64,000 bases of DNA from Allorhizobium pseudoryzae (GTDB lineage: Bacteria > Pseudomonadota > Alphaproteobacteria > Rhizobiales > Rhizobiaceae), in the NCBI RefSeq assembly GCF_011046245.1, contig NZ_CP049241.1, positions 3,054,001 through 3,118,000 of the forward strand. Reading direction: 5' to 3'. Below the pieces are notes generated by a model. It was not told the origin of the DNA and made no database searches. It saw nothing but the letters and a program-made list of their open reading frames with translations. Made by a program: the position numbers and the translations under genes. Each line of letters begins with the position of its first letter. The stretch's first letter is position 1. Shown here in pieces: positions 43,833 through 54,445 of this stretch.

Positions 43833-44107
43833 CACCTTTAACTGATCGACAACCTGCGCCTGTTTATGTCGCAGGGTCAATTCCGTTTCGCCGCTTCGCC
43901 GGCCGAATAAGGCATTGGATCGATTTAAAGCAGGCCATTGCCGCCGAATTCGGCATGCGCCTCAGCCTGGAGACGTTTTCGGACCAGATTTCGCGCTGCA
44001 CAATTAGCCATCAGGAGTGCTTGGCAGCTCGCATCAGATCATATAGCAAGTTCATACGCTTCATTTCTCGGCGCATTTTGCGCCATTCCGACCATCGGAG
44101 GATCAGC
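43833..44107. promoter_or_regulatory. Divergent comEC/gltA promoter region with a leader hairpin
   Basis: 275 nt with no supportable gene, although rhizobia I know of carry gltX here. A weak gltA promoter candidate is TTGGCA (44021-44026) with TATAGC (44042-44047). A perfect hairpin GGCGCA-TTT-TGCGCC (44070-44084) follows in the gltA leader, ahead of the GGAGG at 44097-44101. Confidence 0.45.
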
Positions 44108-45397
44108 ATGACGGAAACAAGCGCACATCTTGGATTGGGAGACAGCAAAGTCGATCTTCCGGTTCGGAAAGGGACGATCGGTCCCGACGTGATCGACATC
44201 GGCTCGCTCTACAAACAGACCGGCGCCTTCACCTATGACCCGGGCTTCACGTCGACGGCGTCGTGTGAATCAAAGATCACCTTCATCGATGGCGATGAGG
44301 GCGTTCTCCTCCATCGCGGTTATCCGATCGAGCAGCTCGCCGAACACGGTGACTTCCTCGAAACCTGCTATCTGCTGCTCTACGGCGAACTGCCGACGGC
44401 TGCGCAGAAGAAGGATTTCGACTACCGCGTGACGCACCACACCATGGTGCACGAGCAGATGAGTCGCTTCTTCACCGGCTTCCGTCGCGATGCGCATCCG
44501 ATGGCCGTCATGGTCGGCACGGTCGGCGCGTTGTCGGCCTTCTACCACGACTCGACCGACATCACCGATCCGCACCAGCGCATGGTCGCCTCGCTGCGGA
44601 TGATCGCCAAGATGCCGACGATCGCCGCGATGGCCTACAAGTACCACATCGGCCAGCCCTTCGTTTACCCGAAGAACGACCTGGACTACTCGGCAAACTT
44701 CCTGCGCATGTGCTTTGCCGTGCCGTGCGAAGAATACCAGGTCAACCCGGTTCTGGCGCGCGCGATGGATCGCATCTTCATCCTGCATGCCGATCACGAG
44801 CAGAACGCCTCAACCTCGACCGTGCGTCTCGCCGGTTCTTCGGGCGCCAACCCGTTCGCCTGCATCGCGGCTGGCATTGCCTGCCTCTGGGGCCCGGCTC
44901 ACGGCGGCGCCAACGAGGCGGCTCTCAACATGCTGATGGAAATCGGCACGCCGGACCGTATTCCGGAATACATCGCCCGCGCCAAGGACAAGAACGATCC
45001 GTTCCGCCTGATGGGCTTTGGTCACCGCGTCTACAAGAACTACGATCCGCGCGCCAAGATCATGCAGAAGACGACGCATGAGGTGCTGGGCGAACTCGGC
45101 CACAAGGACGACCCGCTGCTGCAGGTTGCCATGGAACTGGAAAAGATCGCGCTGACGGACGACTACTTCGTCGAGAAGAAGCTCTATCCGAACATCGACT
45201 TCTATTCCGGCATCACGCTGAAGGCGATGGGCTTCCCGACGACCATGTTCACCGTGCTCTTCGCGCTCGCCCGCACCGTCGGCTGGATTGCCCAGTGGGC
45301 CGAAATGATCGAAGATCCGCAGCAGCGTATCGGTCGTCCGCGCCAGCTTTACACCGGCGAACCGAAGCGCGATTACCTGCCGATCTCCAAGCGTTGA
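44108..45397 (+). CDS. gltA: Citrate synthase (type II)
   Basis: Condenses oxaloacetate and acetyl-CoA at the entry of the TCA cycle, using the acetyl-CoA made by the PDH genes in this window. The 429-residue protein is the Gram-negative hexameric type, with catalytic segments [30 protein letters not shown] and DFYSG. The start at 44108 has a perfect GGAGG 6 nt upstream; a longer frame extends from 43418 but overlaps comEC. A strong intrinsic terminator follows at 45418-45448. Confidence 0.98.
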   Translation: MTETSAHLGLGDSKVDLPVRKGTIGPDVIDIGSLYKQTGAFTYDPGFTSTASCESKITFIDGDEGVLLHRGYPIEQLAEHGDFLETCYLLLYGELPTAAQKKDFDYRVTHHTMVHEQMSRFFTGFRRDAHPMAVMVGTVGALSAFYHDSTDITDPHQRMVASLRMIAKMPTIAAMAYKYHIGQPFVYPKNDLDYSANFLRMCFAVPCEEYQVNPVLARAMDRIFILHADHEQNASTSTVRLAGSSGANPFACIAAGIACLWGPAHGGANEAALNMLMEIGTPDRIPEYIARAKDKNDPFRLMGFGHRVYKNYDPRAKIMQKTTHEVLGELGHKDDPLLQVAMELEKIALTDDYFVEKKLYPNIDFYSGITLKAMGFPTTMFTVLFALARTVGWIAQWAEMIEDPQQRIGRPRQLYTGEPKRDYLPISKR

Positions 45398-45417
45398 TCG
45401 CAGGACACCAATTTCTG

Positions 45418-45448
45418 AAAAGGCCCGCTTCGCGCGGGCCTTTTTTTG
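45418..45448 (+). terminator. Bidirectional Rho-independent terminator of gltA and lpxB
   Basis: AAAGGCCCGC pairs with GCGGGCCTTT around a short TTCGC loop, then a run of T residues. The A run on the other side gives a T tract on the minus strand, so it can also end the convergent lpxB transcript. Confidence 0.93.
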
Positions 45449-45503
45449 TTCTCAGATGAAATCGGAGACACGGCATCGATGCCGGCGCCTGGAAAGACGC
45501 GCC

Positions 45504-46673
45504 TCAGATGCGTCCTTTTTCCGCCAGGAGTTCAAGCACCAGCCTTGCTGCCTCTTCGCCCGGCGGAACGGATGTGGAAAGCCTATCCCACACCTCGGCG
45601 AAACCCGCCAGCATGGCCTCTCGCTGCGGGGTGTCGGACGACAGGCATTCCGCCCATCGCACCAGATAACCGGGCCGCACCAATTCGTTGATATGTTCGG
45701 GGATCACCGGTCGGTCCGCAATCAGATTGGGCAGCGCCGCCGACCAGACCTTGATCCTGTTGGCCATCAGGCGGATCAAAAGGTCCGCCTTGTAGATGGA
45801 GACCGTCGGAACGCCGCAGAGCGCAAGTTCAAGCGTGACGGTACCGGAGGCGGCAATCGCCATGTCGGCGGTTGCAAAGGCATCCCATTTGTCTGTCGTC
45901 GTTGCGGTCAGTTGCGGTTTTACGGACCAGTCGGAGAGCAACGCCTCCACCAGCGCCCTCTGGCGGGGAACGGTGGGGAGCAGGAAACGGGTGCCGGGAT
46001 TGCGCTCCAGCATCAGTTCGGCAGTCTGCTTGAGCGCTGGCATCAGCGCCTTGATCTCAGTCGATCGCGACCCGGGCAGCAACAGGATCGTCCTGTTCTC
46101 CGCTGTCGTCGGGCGGGCCTGGCGCCGCGCGCGGACCGCAAGCACGTTGACATCCGCCGTCAGACGATGCCCGACGAATTCCGTTCTTGGCCCGTCCAGC
46201 CGGCGCATGGCCGCCGGTTCGAACGGAAGCAGCGCCAGCACCAGATCGACATAGGCAAGCATGTTCTTCGCCCGGTATTCCTTCCAGGCCCACACGCTCG
46301 GGCAGACATAATCGACCACCGGAAGATCCGGCATCGCAAGGCGCACGCGCTTGGCAACACGATGGGTGAAATCGGGGCTATCGATGATCAGAAGCAGATC
46401 GGGCCGCGCGGCGATGATCGCATCGCCGGCCTGGCGGAGCCGGCGCAGCAAATGCGGCAGGCGCTTCAGAACCTGTGTCACGCCCATGATCGACAGTTCG
46501 GAGAAATCAAAGAGGCTTTGAAGCCCTTCCGCCTGCAGGCCTTCTCCGCCAACGCCGACAAGTTCGATCGGGCCCGGATAGATCCGCTTGAATGCGGCGA
46601 TCAGATCGGCGCCCAGAAGGTCGCCTGAAACTTCGCCGGCAACCACGGCGATTTTCAACGGGCGAAGGCTCAT
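45504..46673 (-). CDS. lpxB: Lipid-A-disaccharide synthase
   Basis: Glycosyltransferase that joins UDP-diacylglucosamine and lipid X to form the lipid A disaccharide. The 389-residue protein has the N-terminal VAGEVSGDLLGADLI, SPDFTHRVAKR, VCPSVWAWKEYR with the conserved aromatic cluster, and LLPGSRSTEI, all typical of LpxB. It overlaps lpxI by 4 nt (ATGA) and is the last gene of the envelope block, ending at the bidirectional terminator. Confidence 0.97.
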   Translation of the reverse strand: MSLRPLKIAVVAGEVSGDLLGADLIAAFKRIYPGPIELVGVGGEGLQAEGLQSLFDFSELSIMGVTQVLKRLPHLLRRLRQAGDAIIAARPDLLLIIDSPDFTHRVAKRVRLAMPDLPVVDYVCPSVWAWKEYRAKNMLAYVDLVLALLPFEPAAMRRLDGPRTEFVGHRLTADVNVLAVRARRQARPTTAENRTILLLPGSRSTEIKALMPALKQTAELMLERNPGTRFLLPTVPRQRALVEALLSDWSVKPQLTATTTDKWDAFATADMAIAASGTVTLELALCGVPTVSIYKADLLIRLMANRIKVWSAALPNLIADRPVIPEHINELVRPGYLVRWAECLSSDTPQREAMLAGFAEVWDRLSTSVPPGEEAARLVLELLAEKGRI

Positions 46674-47557
46674 CGCAGACCACTCCCTCGGATGCCCTGG
46701 TCAATGCCACAGACAAACAGACCGTTGCGTTCCGCCAGCGCAATCATGTCCGCGCGATCGACCACCAGGGCATGCCCGGCTTCAACCGCGATACCCGCAA
46801 GTCCAGCCGCGATGGCGCTTTGGACCGTGGACGGACCGATGGTCGGCAGATCGGCGCGCACGTCTTGCTGCGGCTTGCAGAGCTTGACCAGCACGCCGCG
46901 ACGCTTCTTCGAAATCCGGCCGGCTGCCCGCAGGTTGGCGACACGCTCCAGCATGGCATCCGTCCCTTCGACGCCTTCCAGCGCCACAATGCGGCCGCCG
47001 ACACAGACGGCCCCCTGACCGACATCCAGCTGACCCAAAAGACGCGCAGCCTCGGCGGCCGTCTCGATGTCGCGCATGTCTTCGCTGGCGGGTGGCGTTG
47101 CGGTCAGATGTCCGGTCTCGGCGAGCAGGCCCGGCACGATCTCCTGCACGCCAACAACCCGGCATCCCATGCTTTCGAACAGTCCGATGACCATCTGCAA
47201 CACGGTGTCGTCGCCGCCGGCCAGCAGGGTGCGGATCACATGCGGAATCTTGAGGATGGAGCGGAAGGTCGGATGAATGTCGCGCCATTCCGGCCGGCGC
47301 TTGACCCCGCCGGACAAGACGACACGCCGCACACCTTTGTGGCGGAGCACCTGCTGGATGCCGGCGAAATCACCGACCCCGGTCACCATATGATCAAAGG
47401 AGGAGAAATCGCGATCGGCCTCGTGCCGCAGGGCAATCACCACCGGGTCATCGCCTGCAGCTCTTGCGGCTTCCGCCACGTAGAGCGGCAGATAGCCGCC
47501 GCCGGCAATGATGGCGAGCCGGCCTTCTCTCGTCGCAACGGGAGCGGCCGTCGCCAT
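46670..47557 (-). CDS. lpxI: UDP-2,3-diacylglucosamine pyrophosphatase LpxI
   Basis: Hydrolyses UDP-2,3-diacylglucosamine to lipid X, the step between LpxD-dependent acylation and LpxB. LpxI (former DUF1009) replaces LpxH in alphaproteobacteria. The 295-residue protein shows the family start LAIIAGGGYLPLYVAEAAR, then GVGDFAGIQQVLRHKGV, and the C-terminal VDLPTIGPSTV-like segment DLPTIGPSTVQSAIAAGLAG. It starts 1 nt after the lpxA stop and overlaps lpxB, fitting a lipid A operon in biosynthetic sense. Confidence 0.95.
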   Translation of the reverse strand: MATAAPVATREGRLAIIAGGGYLPLYVAEAARAAGDDPVVIALRHEADRDFSSFDHMVTGVGDFAGIQQVLRHKGVRRVVLSGGVKRRPEWRDIHPTFRSILKIPHVIRTLLAGGDDTVLQMVIGLFESMGCRVVGVQEIVPGLLAETGHLTATPPASEDMRDIETAAEAARLLGQLDVGQGAVCVGGRIVALEGVEGTDAMLERVANLRAAGRISKKRRGVLVKLCKPQQDVRADLPTIGPSTVQSAIAAGLAGIAVEAGHALVVDRADMIALAERNGLFVCGIDQGIRGSGLR

Positions 47558-47558
47558 A

Positions 47559-48374
47559 TCAGGCTTTGCCGCGATAAGGTGAGGAGATCGGACGGTCAGT
47601 GCCCGCGCCGATGAAGTCGATCACCTCGAGCGCCTCGCTGCAATCCAGGAACTCGTCCCGGATGGCTGCCGCATTGGCACGCACCGAACCTTCGGCCTCG
47701 AAGATCTGCTTGTAGGCCCGCCGGACCTGATGGATCACCGCACGCTCGATGCCGGCGCGGGTCATGCCGACGACGTTCAGACCACCGAGCACGCCCGGGT
47801 TGCCGTTCAGCATGCCGTAGGGGATCACGTCATAATTCACCGCGGCCAATCCGCCAATAAAGGCCTGGCGACCGATCCGGGTGAACTGGTGGACGGCGCA
47901 GCCGCCGCTGAGGATTGCCCGGTCATCGACCATCACGTGCCCGGCCAGCATCACGTTATTGGACAGGATGATGTTGTTGCCGAGCCGGCAATCATGCGCA
48001 ACATGCGAATTGGCGAGGAACAGGCAGTCGTTGCCGACGCTGGTGATACCGCCGCCGCCGACCGTGCCGGTGTTCATCGTCACACCTTCGCGCATGGTGC
48101 AGCGTTCGCCGACGACGAGACGTGAATCGTCGCCAGCCTCGTGCAGGCTCTGCGAGACGCCACCGATAACGGCCATCGGAAAAATCCGGCTGCCGCGGCC
48201 GATTTCGGTCAGACCCGTCACCACGGCATTCGAGATGACCTCGACATCGTCATGCAGGACCACGCGTCCGCCGATCCGGCAGAACGGTCCGATGGTGACG
48301 TTTTTACCGATCACCGCGCCGTCTTCGATGACGGCAAGCGGGTGAATCCGCGCTGTGGCGGCAATTGTGCTCAT
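47559..48374 (-). CDS. lpxA: Acyl-ACP--UDP-N-acetylglucosamine O-acyltransferase
   Basis: First step of lipid A synthesis: transfers a 3-hydroxyacyl chain to UDP-GlcNAc. The 271-residue left-handed beta-helix protein carries hexapeptide repeats from the start ([20 protein letters not shown]) and the active-site His region [16 protein letters not shown]. The ATG at 48374 overlaps the fabZ TGA by one base; a TTG one codon earlier is less likely. Positioned between fabZ and lpxI, as in many Proteobacteria. Confidence 0.97.
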   Translation of the reverse strand: MSTIAATARIHPLAVIEDGAVIGKNVTIGPFCRIGGRVVLHDDVEVISNAVVTGLTEIGRGSRIFPMAVIGGVSQSLHEAGDDSRLVVGERCTMREGVTMNTGTVGGGGITSVGNDCLFLANSHVAHDCRLGNNIILSNNVMLAGHVMVDDRAILSGGCAVHQFTRIGRQAFIGGLAAVNYDVIPYGMLNGNPGVLGGLNVVGMTRAGIERAVIHQVRRAYKQIFEAEGSVRANAAAIRDEFLDCSEALEVIDFIGAGTDRPISSPYRGKA

Positions 48375-48838
48375 CAATCTTCCTTCGGACGGATCATGGC
48401 GCCAACATCGGCCTCGGCGACCAGCGCACCCTCGACCTTCGCCTCACAATGAAACTTCCAGATATTGCCGCGCTGCTTCTGCTTCACGACATGGATTTCC
48501 ACGCGATCGCCCGGCACAACCGGCTTGCGGAACCGCGCATTGTCGATGGTCATGAAATAGACGAGCTTGCCGCCTTCGCCCTGCTTGCGCGCACAGATGG
48601 CGCCGGCTGTCTGCGCCATGGCTTCGATCAGCAGCACGCCGGGCATGATCGGCTGTTCCGGAAAATGGCCGGTGAAATGCGGCTCGTTGACCGTGACATT
48701 CTTGATGCCGACCGCACTGTTGTCACCATCGATGTCAATGATCCGGTCAACGAGAAGAAACGGATACCGATGGGGCAACAGCTTCATGATCTCCAGGATC
48801 TCAACGGAGCCGAGCGCCGCCTTTTCCTGATCAACCAT
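48374..48838 (-). CDS. fabZ: 3-hydroxyacyl-ACP dehydratase FabZ
   Basis: Dehydrates 3-hydroxyacyl-ACP in fatty acid elongation and so competes with LpxA and LpxD for the same substrates. The 154-residue hot-dog-fold protein has [17 protein letters not shown] with the catalytic His, and [20 protein letters not shown] with the catalytic Glu. The start at 48838 follows GAGGAG by 6 nt; an ATG at 48868 has no good Shine-Dalgarno. It overlaps lpxD by 8 nt and lpxA by 1 nt. Confidence 0.97.
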   Translation of the reverse strand: MVDQEKAALGSVEILEIMKLLPHRYPFLLVDRIIDIDGDNSAVGIKNVTVNEPHFTGHFPEQPIMPGVLLIEAMAQTAGAICARKQGEGGKLVYFMTIDNARFRKPVVPGDRVEIHVVKQKQRGNIWKFHCEAKVEGALVAEADVGAMIRPKED

Positions 48839-49892
48839 TTCTGTCTCCTCTTTTTTTTGCTCGCTCATCCGACCGGACCATGATCTCCGCAATGTCGCGC
48901 ATGAAATCCGGCATCGGCCTTGCGGGAATGCCGCCAAAACGACCGCCCGCCGGTAGCGAGGCAATCACGCCGCTCATGGCTGCAATCTGCACGCCATCGC
49001 CGATGGTGATGTGACCATTGATGCCGGAAGCACCGCCGATCTGTACGCCATCGCCGATTTTTGTCGAGCCCGCTATACCAGCGCCACTTGCAATCGCGCA
49101 ATGGCGACCAATGCAGACATTGTGGGCAATCTGCACAAGATTATCGATCTTCGTGCCTTCGCCGATCACGGTGTCGTCCATGGCGCCACGATCGATCGTC
49201 GTATTGGCGCCAATCTCGACATTGTCCTGGATGATGACCCGGCCAACCTGAACGAGCTTGATCATGCCGCGCGGACCCGGCGCAAAGCCGAAGCCGTCCT
49301 GGCCGATCCGAACACCATTGTGGATGATCACGCCATTGCCGATGAGCGCCGCGACGATCGAGGCGCCGGCAGCGACGGAACAATTGCGACCGATCTTCAC
49401 CCCGGCGCCGATCACCACGCCCGGTCCGATATAGGATCCGGAGCCGATCTCGGCATCTTGCCCGATGACGGCCATCGGTTCGATCGTCACATCCGGCTCC
49501 AGACGCGCGCAGGGATCGACATAGGCCGCAGGCGACACACCGCCTGCGGCGGTGACCGCCGGGACACGCGCTGCGACCGGATGCAGGAACTGGCCAGCGA
49601 GCGCAAAGGCAGCGGCCGGCCTGGAAGTCAAAAGGACAGGAAGATGATCGGGGATGACCGAACGAAGAGCGGGATCACAAATGATCGCCGCGGCCCGGCA
49701 GGTCTGAAGATCAGCCTTGTGCTTGCGTGAGACGATGTAGCAGACATCGCCCTCCTTCGCCCGCGCAACCGGAGCAACGGACCGGATGATCCGGTCCGCG
49801 CAACTGTCATCTCCCAATTCCGCGCCGATGACCGAAGCGAGCTCGCGAAGGCTCACTCCGTCATGCGGCGGAAAGAAGTGGTTTTTGTCCAT
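48831..49892 (-). CDS. lpxD: UDP-3-O-(3-hydroxyacyl)glucosamine N-acyltransferase
   Basis: Third lipid A step: N-acylation of UDP-3-O-acylglucosamine. The 353-residue protein has an N-terminal uridine-binding domain (to about residue 100) and a beta-helix of hexapeptide repeats ([39 protein letters not shown]), with the catalytic His in [16 protein letters not shown]. The length fits the family. It lies 50 nt after bamA and overlaps fabZ by 8 nt. Confidence 0.97.
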   Translation of the reverse strand: MDKNHFFPPHDGVSLRELASVIGAELGDDSCADRIIRSVAPVARAKEGDVCYIVSRKHKADLQTCRAAAIICDPALRSVIPDHLPVLLTSRPAAAFALAGQFLHPVAARVPAVTAAGGVSPAAYVDPCARLEPDVTIEPMAVIGQDAEIGSGSYIGPGVVIGAGVKIGRNCSVAAGASIVAALIGNGVIIHNGVRIGQDGFGFAPGPRGMIKLVQVGRVIIQDNVEIGANTTIDRGAMDDTVIGEGTKIDNLVQIAHNVCIGRHCAIASGAGIAGSTKIGDGVQIGGASGINGHITIGDGVQIAAMSGVIASLPAGGRFGGIPARPMPDFMRDIAEIMVRSDERAKKRGDRNG

Positions 49893-49942
49893 CAGCCAAG
49901 GCTCCAGAACAGATTTTCACACGCAGTTCTGGACGCCAGATA

Positions 49943-52270
49943 TCAGAACTGGTTCGCCATGCTGAAGCGGAAACGCTGTTCCTGGTCGTAGTCTTCCTTG
50001 ACGACCGGCACGGCATAGTCGAAGCGCAGCGCACCGAAGGGCGATGCCCAGGTGATGCCGGCACCAACCGATGCACGGAACGCGCTATCGGTGCCAAGGG
50101 CGCCAGCGCTGTTGGCCACTTCGTTACCGTAGAGCGTGCCGGCATCCGCAAAGACGGAGGCACGAAGACCGAAGTCTTCCGGCAGGGCCGGCATCGGAAC
50201 GCTGAGTTCAGCCGAGGCGGTGAAGTAGGTCGTGCCGCCGAGCGTATCGCCGTTCGGCATGCGCGGACCGATACCGTCGCTTTCGAAGCCACGAATCTGG
50301 CGACCACCGATGGTGAACTGGTCGAACACGTTCAGCTTGTCGCCGGTTGCCACCACATGACCGGCACCCACGGCAATCTGACCGATCAGGTCCAGTTCAT
50401 CCGACAGCAGGTGGAAGTAACGGGCGCGACCATAGATCTTGTAGTATTCCGAATCGCCACCCAGACCCGCAAACTCGTGAGTCACCGTCGCGTAAATGCC
50501 TTCACGCGGAAGCGTCATGTTGTCGAGCGTGTTGTAGGTGAGCGTCTGACCGATGATCGACTGCTCGTACTTTCCGCCGTTGACAAGATCACGATAGGGC
50601 TGCGACAGGCCGGTCGTCCAGCTGCCTTCGCCGGAATATTCGATCTGCTTGTAGGTGTAGCGCAGCGTCGTCGCCAGTTCTTCGGTGATCGGAGCCGTCA
50701 CGCGCAGCGTAAAGCCCTGCTCATTGTATGAGTAGTAATCTTCCGAAGACGACTGGCTCTTGAACACGTCGAAGCCAGCAGCCAGGCGATAGCCCAGGAA
50801 ATACGGCTCGGTGAAGTTCAAGGAGTAGGTCTGCGCGTCGTTTTCGCCAGCACCAGCCGCCAGGCGGATGTATTGACCACGACCGAGGAAGTTCTTTTCT
50901 TCGATCGAGGCTTCGAGCACGACACCATCATTGGCGGCGTAACCGGCGCCGATGCCGAACGAACCCGTCGACTGGTCTTCAACGTCCACGACAATGACGA
51001 CGCGGTCCGGAGACGAACCCGGCTGCGTGCCGATATTGACCTTGGCGAAGTAGCCGAGCGCCTCGAGGCGACGCTTCGCACGGGTGATGGCCAGCTGGTT
51101 GAAGGCATCGCCTTCGCTGAGATCGAACTCGCGACGGATGACGTAGTCGCGGGTCCGCGTGTTTCCGCGAATTTCGATCCGCTCGACATAGGCGCGCTCA
51201 CCCTGATCGACCAGGTAGGAGACGCCAACCGTGTTGGTCTGGAAGTTGCGGTCGCCGCGCGGCGTGACGCGGGCAAACGGGTAACCCGCCGACGCGACCT
51301 TCTTCGAAATCGCTTCGATCGTCTTCTGAACGTCACGGGCGTTATAGGTATCGCCAGCCTTCGTTTCAACGAGGCTGTTCAGCTGCGCGCCGTCGATGCC
51401 CGGAACCGTGGATTCAACGGAGATATTGCCGAAGGTGTAACGCGGACCTTCTTCGACCGTGAAGGTGATCGTGTATTCGTTCTTGGACTCGTCCAGCACA
51501 GCGTCCGAGGATACGACGCGGAAGTCCGGATAGCCGTGGTTGTAATAGAACTGGCGCAGCGCATCCTCGTCGGCGCGCAGCTTGTCGTCGGTATAGACGT
51601 CCTTGCGGGTCAGGAAGGACAGCGGACCGGATTCCTTCGTCACCAGCACGTCGTGCAGACGGCGGTCGCCATAGGCCTGGTTGCCGACGAAATTGATGTT
51701 GGCGATCTTCGTACGCTCACCTTCGTTGATCACGAAGGCGATGTTGACGCGGCCCTGACCGACAGGAACCACCTGGGTGGTGACCTGAACGTCGCTGCGA
51801 CCGATCTGCGTGTAGGCCTCACGAATGCGCTGAATATCGGCAGTGGCGAGCGCTTCGCTGTAGGGACCGAGCGGCTGGGTCTGAACGACGCCCTGAAGCT
51901 TGTCGTCCTTGATCTTGCGGTTGCCGTTGAAGACCACCTGGTTGACCAGCTGGCTCTCATTGACGGTCACGACCAGCGTGCTGCCGGACACCGAGATGCG
52001 GACGTCGGAAAAATAACCGGTCGCGTACAGACGCTTGACCGATTCATCGATGTCAGCATTCGAGAAGCTGACGCCGGGGCGAATTGTGATGTTGGAACGA
52101 ACGGCTTCCTGCCCGGCACGCTGTGCTCCCCGCACATCGACCCGCTGGATCACCGCAGCCTCAGCCACCAGAGGCGAGGCGATCACGACAACACCTGCAC
52201 CCGACGCGACAACACCAGCAGACAGCGCAAACGCCGAGACTGCGTTCAAAAACTTTGAACCAGCTTTCAT
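49943..52270 (-). CDS. bamA: Outer membrane protein assembly factor BamA
   Basis: Central subunit of the BAM complex that folds beta-barrel proteins into the outer membrane. The 775-residue protein has an N-terminal signal sequence (AGSKFLNAVSAFALSAGVVAS to about residue 40), five POTRA repeats to about residue 430, and an Omp85 barrel ending with the aromatic C-terminal signature (FRFSMANQF). The ATG at 52270 was chosen; a TTG at 52276 has AAGG at a reasonable distance and is a possible alternative. The 188-nt gap to rseP may hold a separate promoter, which would suit envelope-stress control. Confidence 0.97.
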   Translation of the reverse strand: MKAGSKFLNAVSAFALSAGVVASGAGVVVIASPLVAEAAVIQRVDVRGAQRAGQEAVRSNITIRPGVSFSNADIDESVKRLYATGYFSDVRISVSGSTLVVTVNESQLVNQVVFNGNRKIKDDKLQGVVQTQPLGPYSEALATADIQRIREAYTQIGRSDVQVTTQVVPVGQGRVNIAFVINEGERTKIANINFVGNQAYGDRRLHDVLVTKESGPLSFLTRKDVYTDDKLRADEDALRQFYYNHGYPDFRVVSSDAVLDESKNEYTITFTVEEGPRYTFGNISVESTVPGIDGAQLNSLVETKAGDTYNARDVQKTIEAISKKVASAGYPFARVTPRGDRNFQTNTVGVSYLVDQGERAYVERIEIRGNTRTRDYVIRREFDLSEGDAFNQLAITRAKRRLEALGYFAKVNIGTQPGSSPDRVVIVVDVEDQSTGSFGIGAGYAANDGVVLEASIEEKNFLGRGQYIRLAAGAGENDAQTYSLNFTEPYFLGYRLAAGFDVFKSQSSSEDYYSYNEQGFTLRVTAPITEELATTLRYTYKQIEYSGEGSWTTGLSQPYRDLVNGGKYEQSIIGQTLTYNTLDNMTLPREGIYATVTHEFAGLGGDSEYYKIYGRARYFHLLSDELDLIGQIAVGAGHVVATGDKLNVFDQFTIGGRQIRGFESDGIGPRMPNGDTLGGTTYFTASAELSVPMPALPEDFGLRASVFADAGTLYGNEVANSAGALGTDSAFRASVGAGITWASPFGALRFDYAVPVVKEDYDQEQRFRFSMANQF

Positions 52271-52458
52271 TTTCAAATCTTACCTTTTCCCGTTGTCCCT
52301 CGGCGGGTGGCACCCGACTCCGGCCACGTGTGTCGTTTTACCTGCTTTTGACCTACAAGCAAGGTATCCTGTTAATTTCTATTTACTTCCTTGAAAGGCG
52401 TGACCCAATCGCCACGGCGACTTATCAACAGGGTAAACAGTTGGTTTATAACCGCATA

Positions 52459-53583
52459 TCAGCCGATCCACCGGCCGATGGTGTCATTCCATGTCGCAAA
52501 CACCATCAGCGTGAGGATCAGGGCAAATCCGATGCGGAACACGATCTCCTGCAGACGCTCGCTCAGCGGCTTTCCCCTCACCGCTTCCAGCGCATACAGA
52601 ACCAGATGTCCGCCATCAAGCACCGGAATGGGAAAGAGATTCATCAGTCCTAGCGAAACGGAAATGACGGCGGCAAAATTCAACACAGCGACAAAACCAA
52701 GCGTTGCCACCTGCCCCGTCGTCTCGGCAATCCGGATCGGTCCGCCGATCTGGTCCGCCGACATCTTGCCGGAAAAGATATTGCCGATGTAGCGGAAGGT
52801 GCCTGTGATGATGTGTCCCGTTTCGGCAACGCCCTGCCCGATCGCCTCCAGCGGCGAATAGGTGACGCGGCGGAAATTGCCGCGCTGCTCGTCCGTCACG
52901 ATGCCGATCTGACCCATCTCGACCCGATTGCCGAACTGATCGGTGATGTCCACCCGCTTCGGCACCATCGGCAGGTCAAGGGAGCGGCCGCCGCGCTCGA
53001 CGGTGACGACGATTGGCGTTTCCGGCCGGACGCTGACATAGCGACGCACATCATCGAAGGTGCGGACGGCTGAGCCATCGAGTGCAACCAGGAGATCACC
53101 AGGCTCCACGCCGGCTTCGGCCGCGGCACTGTTGGCCCGCACTTCGGCAACCACCGGATCGGCGACCATGCGCCCGTAGAGGCTGAAGACGGCAGCAAAG
53201 ATCACGATCGCCAGAAGGAAATTCGCCAGCGGGCCGGCGGCCACGGTTGCGGCGCGCTTCCAGAGCTTGGCGCCGCCCAGCGTCTGCGCCCGCTCCTCAA
53301 GCGACAGATGGGCTATCTGGGTGCCGTCCGGACGGCTTGCGACATCTTCATCCCCGAAGAAGCGCACATACCCGCCCAGCGGAATGGCGCTCACCTTCCA
53401 GCGGGTTCCCTGTCGATCCGTGAAGCCGATCAGTTCCGGACCGAAACCGATGGAGAAGGCCGTCACACGGATGCCGCACCACCGGCCAACGAGGTAGTGC
53501 CCCATCTCATGGATAAAGACGAGAAAGGATAAAACGAGAATGAACGGAATGATGTAGCCGGTGATCAAACCCAATATCGCCAT
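52459..53583 (-). CDS. rseP: Site-2 intramembrane metalloprotease RseP
   Basis: M50 family zinc protease in the inner membrane that completes regulated cleavage of membrane substrates such as anti-sigma factors. The 374-residue protein has HEMGH at residues 25-29 inside the first membrane helix, one PDZ domain (about residues 125-200, with AAEAGVEPGDLLVALDG), and the second active-site motif VLDGGHL near residue 320. It lies between cdsA and bamA on the same strand, the conserved order. Confidence 0.96.
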   Translation of the reverse strand: MAILGLITGYIIPFILVLSFLVFIHEMGHYLVGRWCGIRVTAFSIGFGPELIGFTDRQGTRWKVSAIPLGGYVRFFGDEDVASRPDGTQIAHLSLEERAQTLGGAKLWKRAATVAAGPLANFLLAIVIFAAVFSLYGRMVADPVVAEVRANSAAAEAGVEPGDLLVALDGSAVRTFDDVRRYVSVRPETPIVVTVERGGRSLDLPMVPKRVDITDQFGNRVEMGQIGIVTDEQRGNFRRVTYSPLEAIGQGVAETGHIITGTFRYIGNIFSGKMSADQIGGPIRIAETTGQVATLGFVAVLNFAAVISVSLGLMNLFPIPVLDGGHLVLYALEAVRGKPLSERLQEIVFRIGFALILTLMVFATWNDTIGRWIG

Positions 53584-53611
53584 TCAGGCTCCATCCTCCA
53601 ACATTCGTCTC

Positions 53612-54445
53612 TTACAAGCCCAACAGGAAGGCCGCGACCGTTCCTGTCGCCTTGTCGGACCATGCCGCATTCATGATTGCAAGTAGAAAAGCGGTGAAAC
53701 CGGCGAAAACAAGTCCATCGACTCGGTCCATGACACCGCCGTGACCGGGAATCAGGTGGCTCGAATCCTTGACGCCGAAGCGGCGCTTGATGAAGGATTC
53801 GAACAGGTCGCCGATCTGGCTCGCCACGGACAGAAAGAAGGCGATGAACACCGTGCGCAGCGACAGAATCGGAAAATAGGCGAGCGATATCAGGCTTCCG
53901 GCCAGCACTCCGAACGCCGTGCCGCCGAGCGCACCCGACCAGGTCTTGCCGGGCGAGATCCGTGGCGCGAGTTTGGGTCCCTTCAGCGCGCGGCCGACAA
54001 AGAAGGCGAGGATATCGGTCGCCCAGACGACGGCAAAGACGAAGAGCATGGCAACGAAGCCGGTCTGGTCCGAGCCGCGGATCGCCGCCAGCGACACACC
54101 GCTCATCGCGGCGTAAAAGATGCCGCCGGGCAGCCACCGGGAGCCGCCACGCACCAGAACCCACAGGATCGCCGTGACGGTAAAGCCGCCGATCAACGGC
54201 ACGCCAAGCCCTTCGTCACCCAATACGAGATTGAGGGAAACCGAGGCAACCGCCAGCCAGCCAAGCGCGTTGCCGCGAAAATCGCGGTCGGCCAGCCGCG
54301 TCATGCTCGACCATTCGTAATAGACGAGCAGCGCGATGAGAGCGGCCAGCATCCGGAAGGCGATGCCGCCGAACCAGGTGGCAGCCAAGGTGATGATAGC
54401 CAGAACGATGGCCGAGGCGATCCGCTTTTTCAGTTCCGGCGACAT
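53612..54445 (-). CDS. cdsA: Phosphatidate cytidylyltransferase
   Basis: Makes CDP-diacylglycerol from phosphatidate and CTP, the branch point for phospholipids. The 277-residue membrane protein has about seven to eight helices and the CdsA signature near the C-terminus (SFIKRRFGVKDSSHLIPGHG then GVMDRVDG). Its ATG overlaps the uppS TGA by one base (TGATG). rseP follows after 28 nt. Confidence 0.96.
   Translation of the reverse strand: MSPELKKRIASAIVLAIITLAATWFGGIAFRMLAALIALLVYYEWSSMTRLADRDFRGNALGWLAVASVSLNLVLGDEGLGVPLIGGFTVTAILWVLVRGGSRWLPGGIFYAAMSGVSLAAIRGSDQTGFVAMLFVFAVVWATDILAFFVGRALKGPKLAPRISPGKTWSGALGGTAFGVLAGSLISLAYFPILSLRTVFIAFFLSVASQIGDLFESFIKRRFGVKDSSHLIPGHGGVMDRVDGLVFAGFTAFLLAIMNAAWSDKATGTVAAFLLGL

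Noticed and set aside
43418..44107. N-terminal extension of gltA
   Set aside because: The frame is open but overlaps comEC and lacks family similarity. The ATG at 44108 has a perfect Shine-Dalgarno and gives the standard citrate synthase N-terminus.
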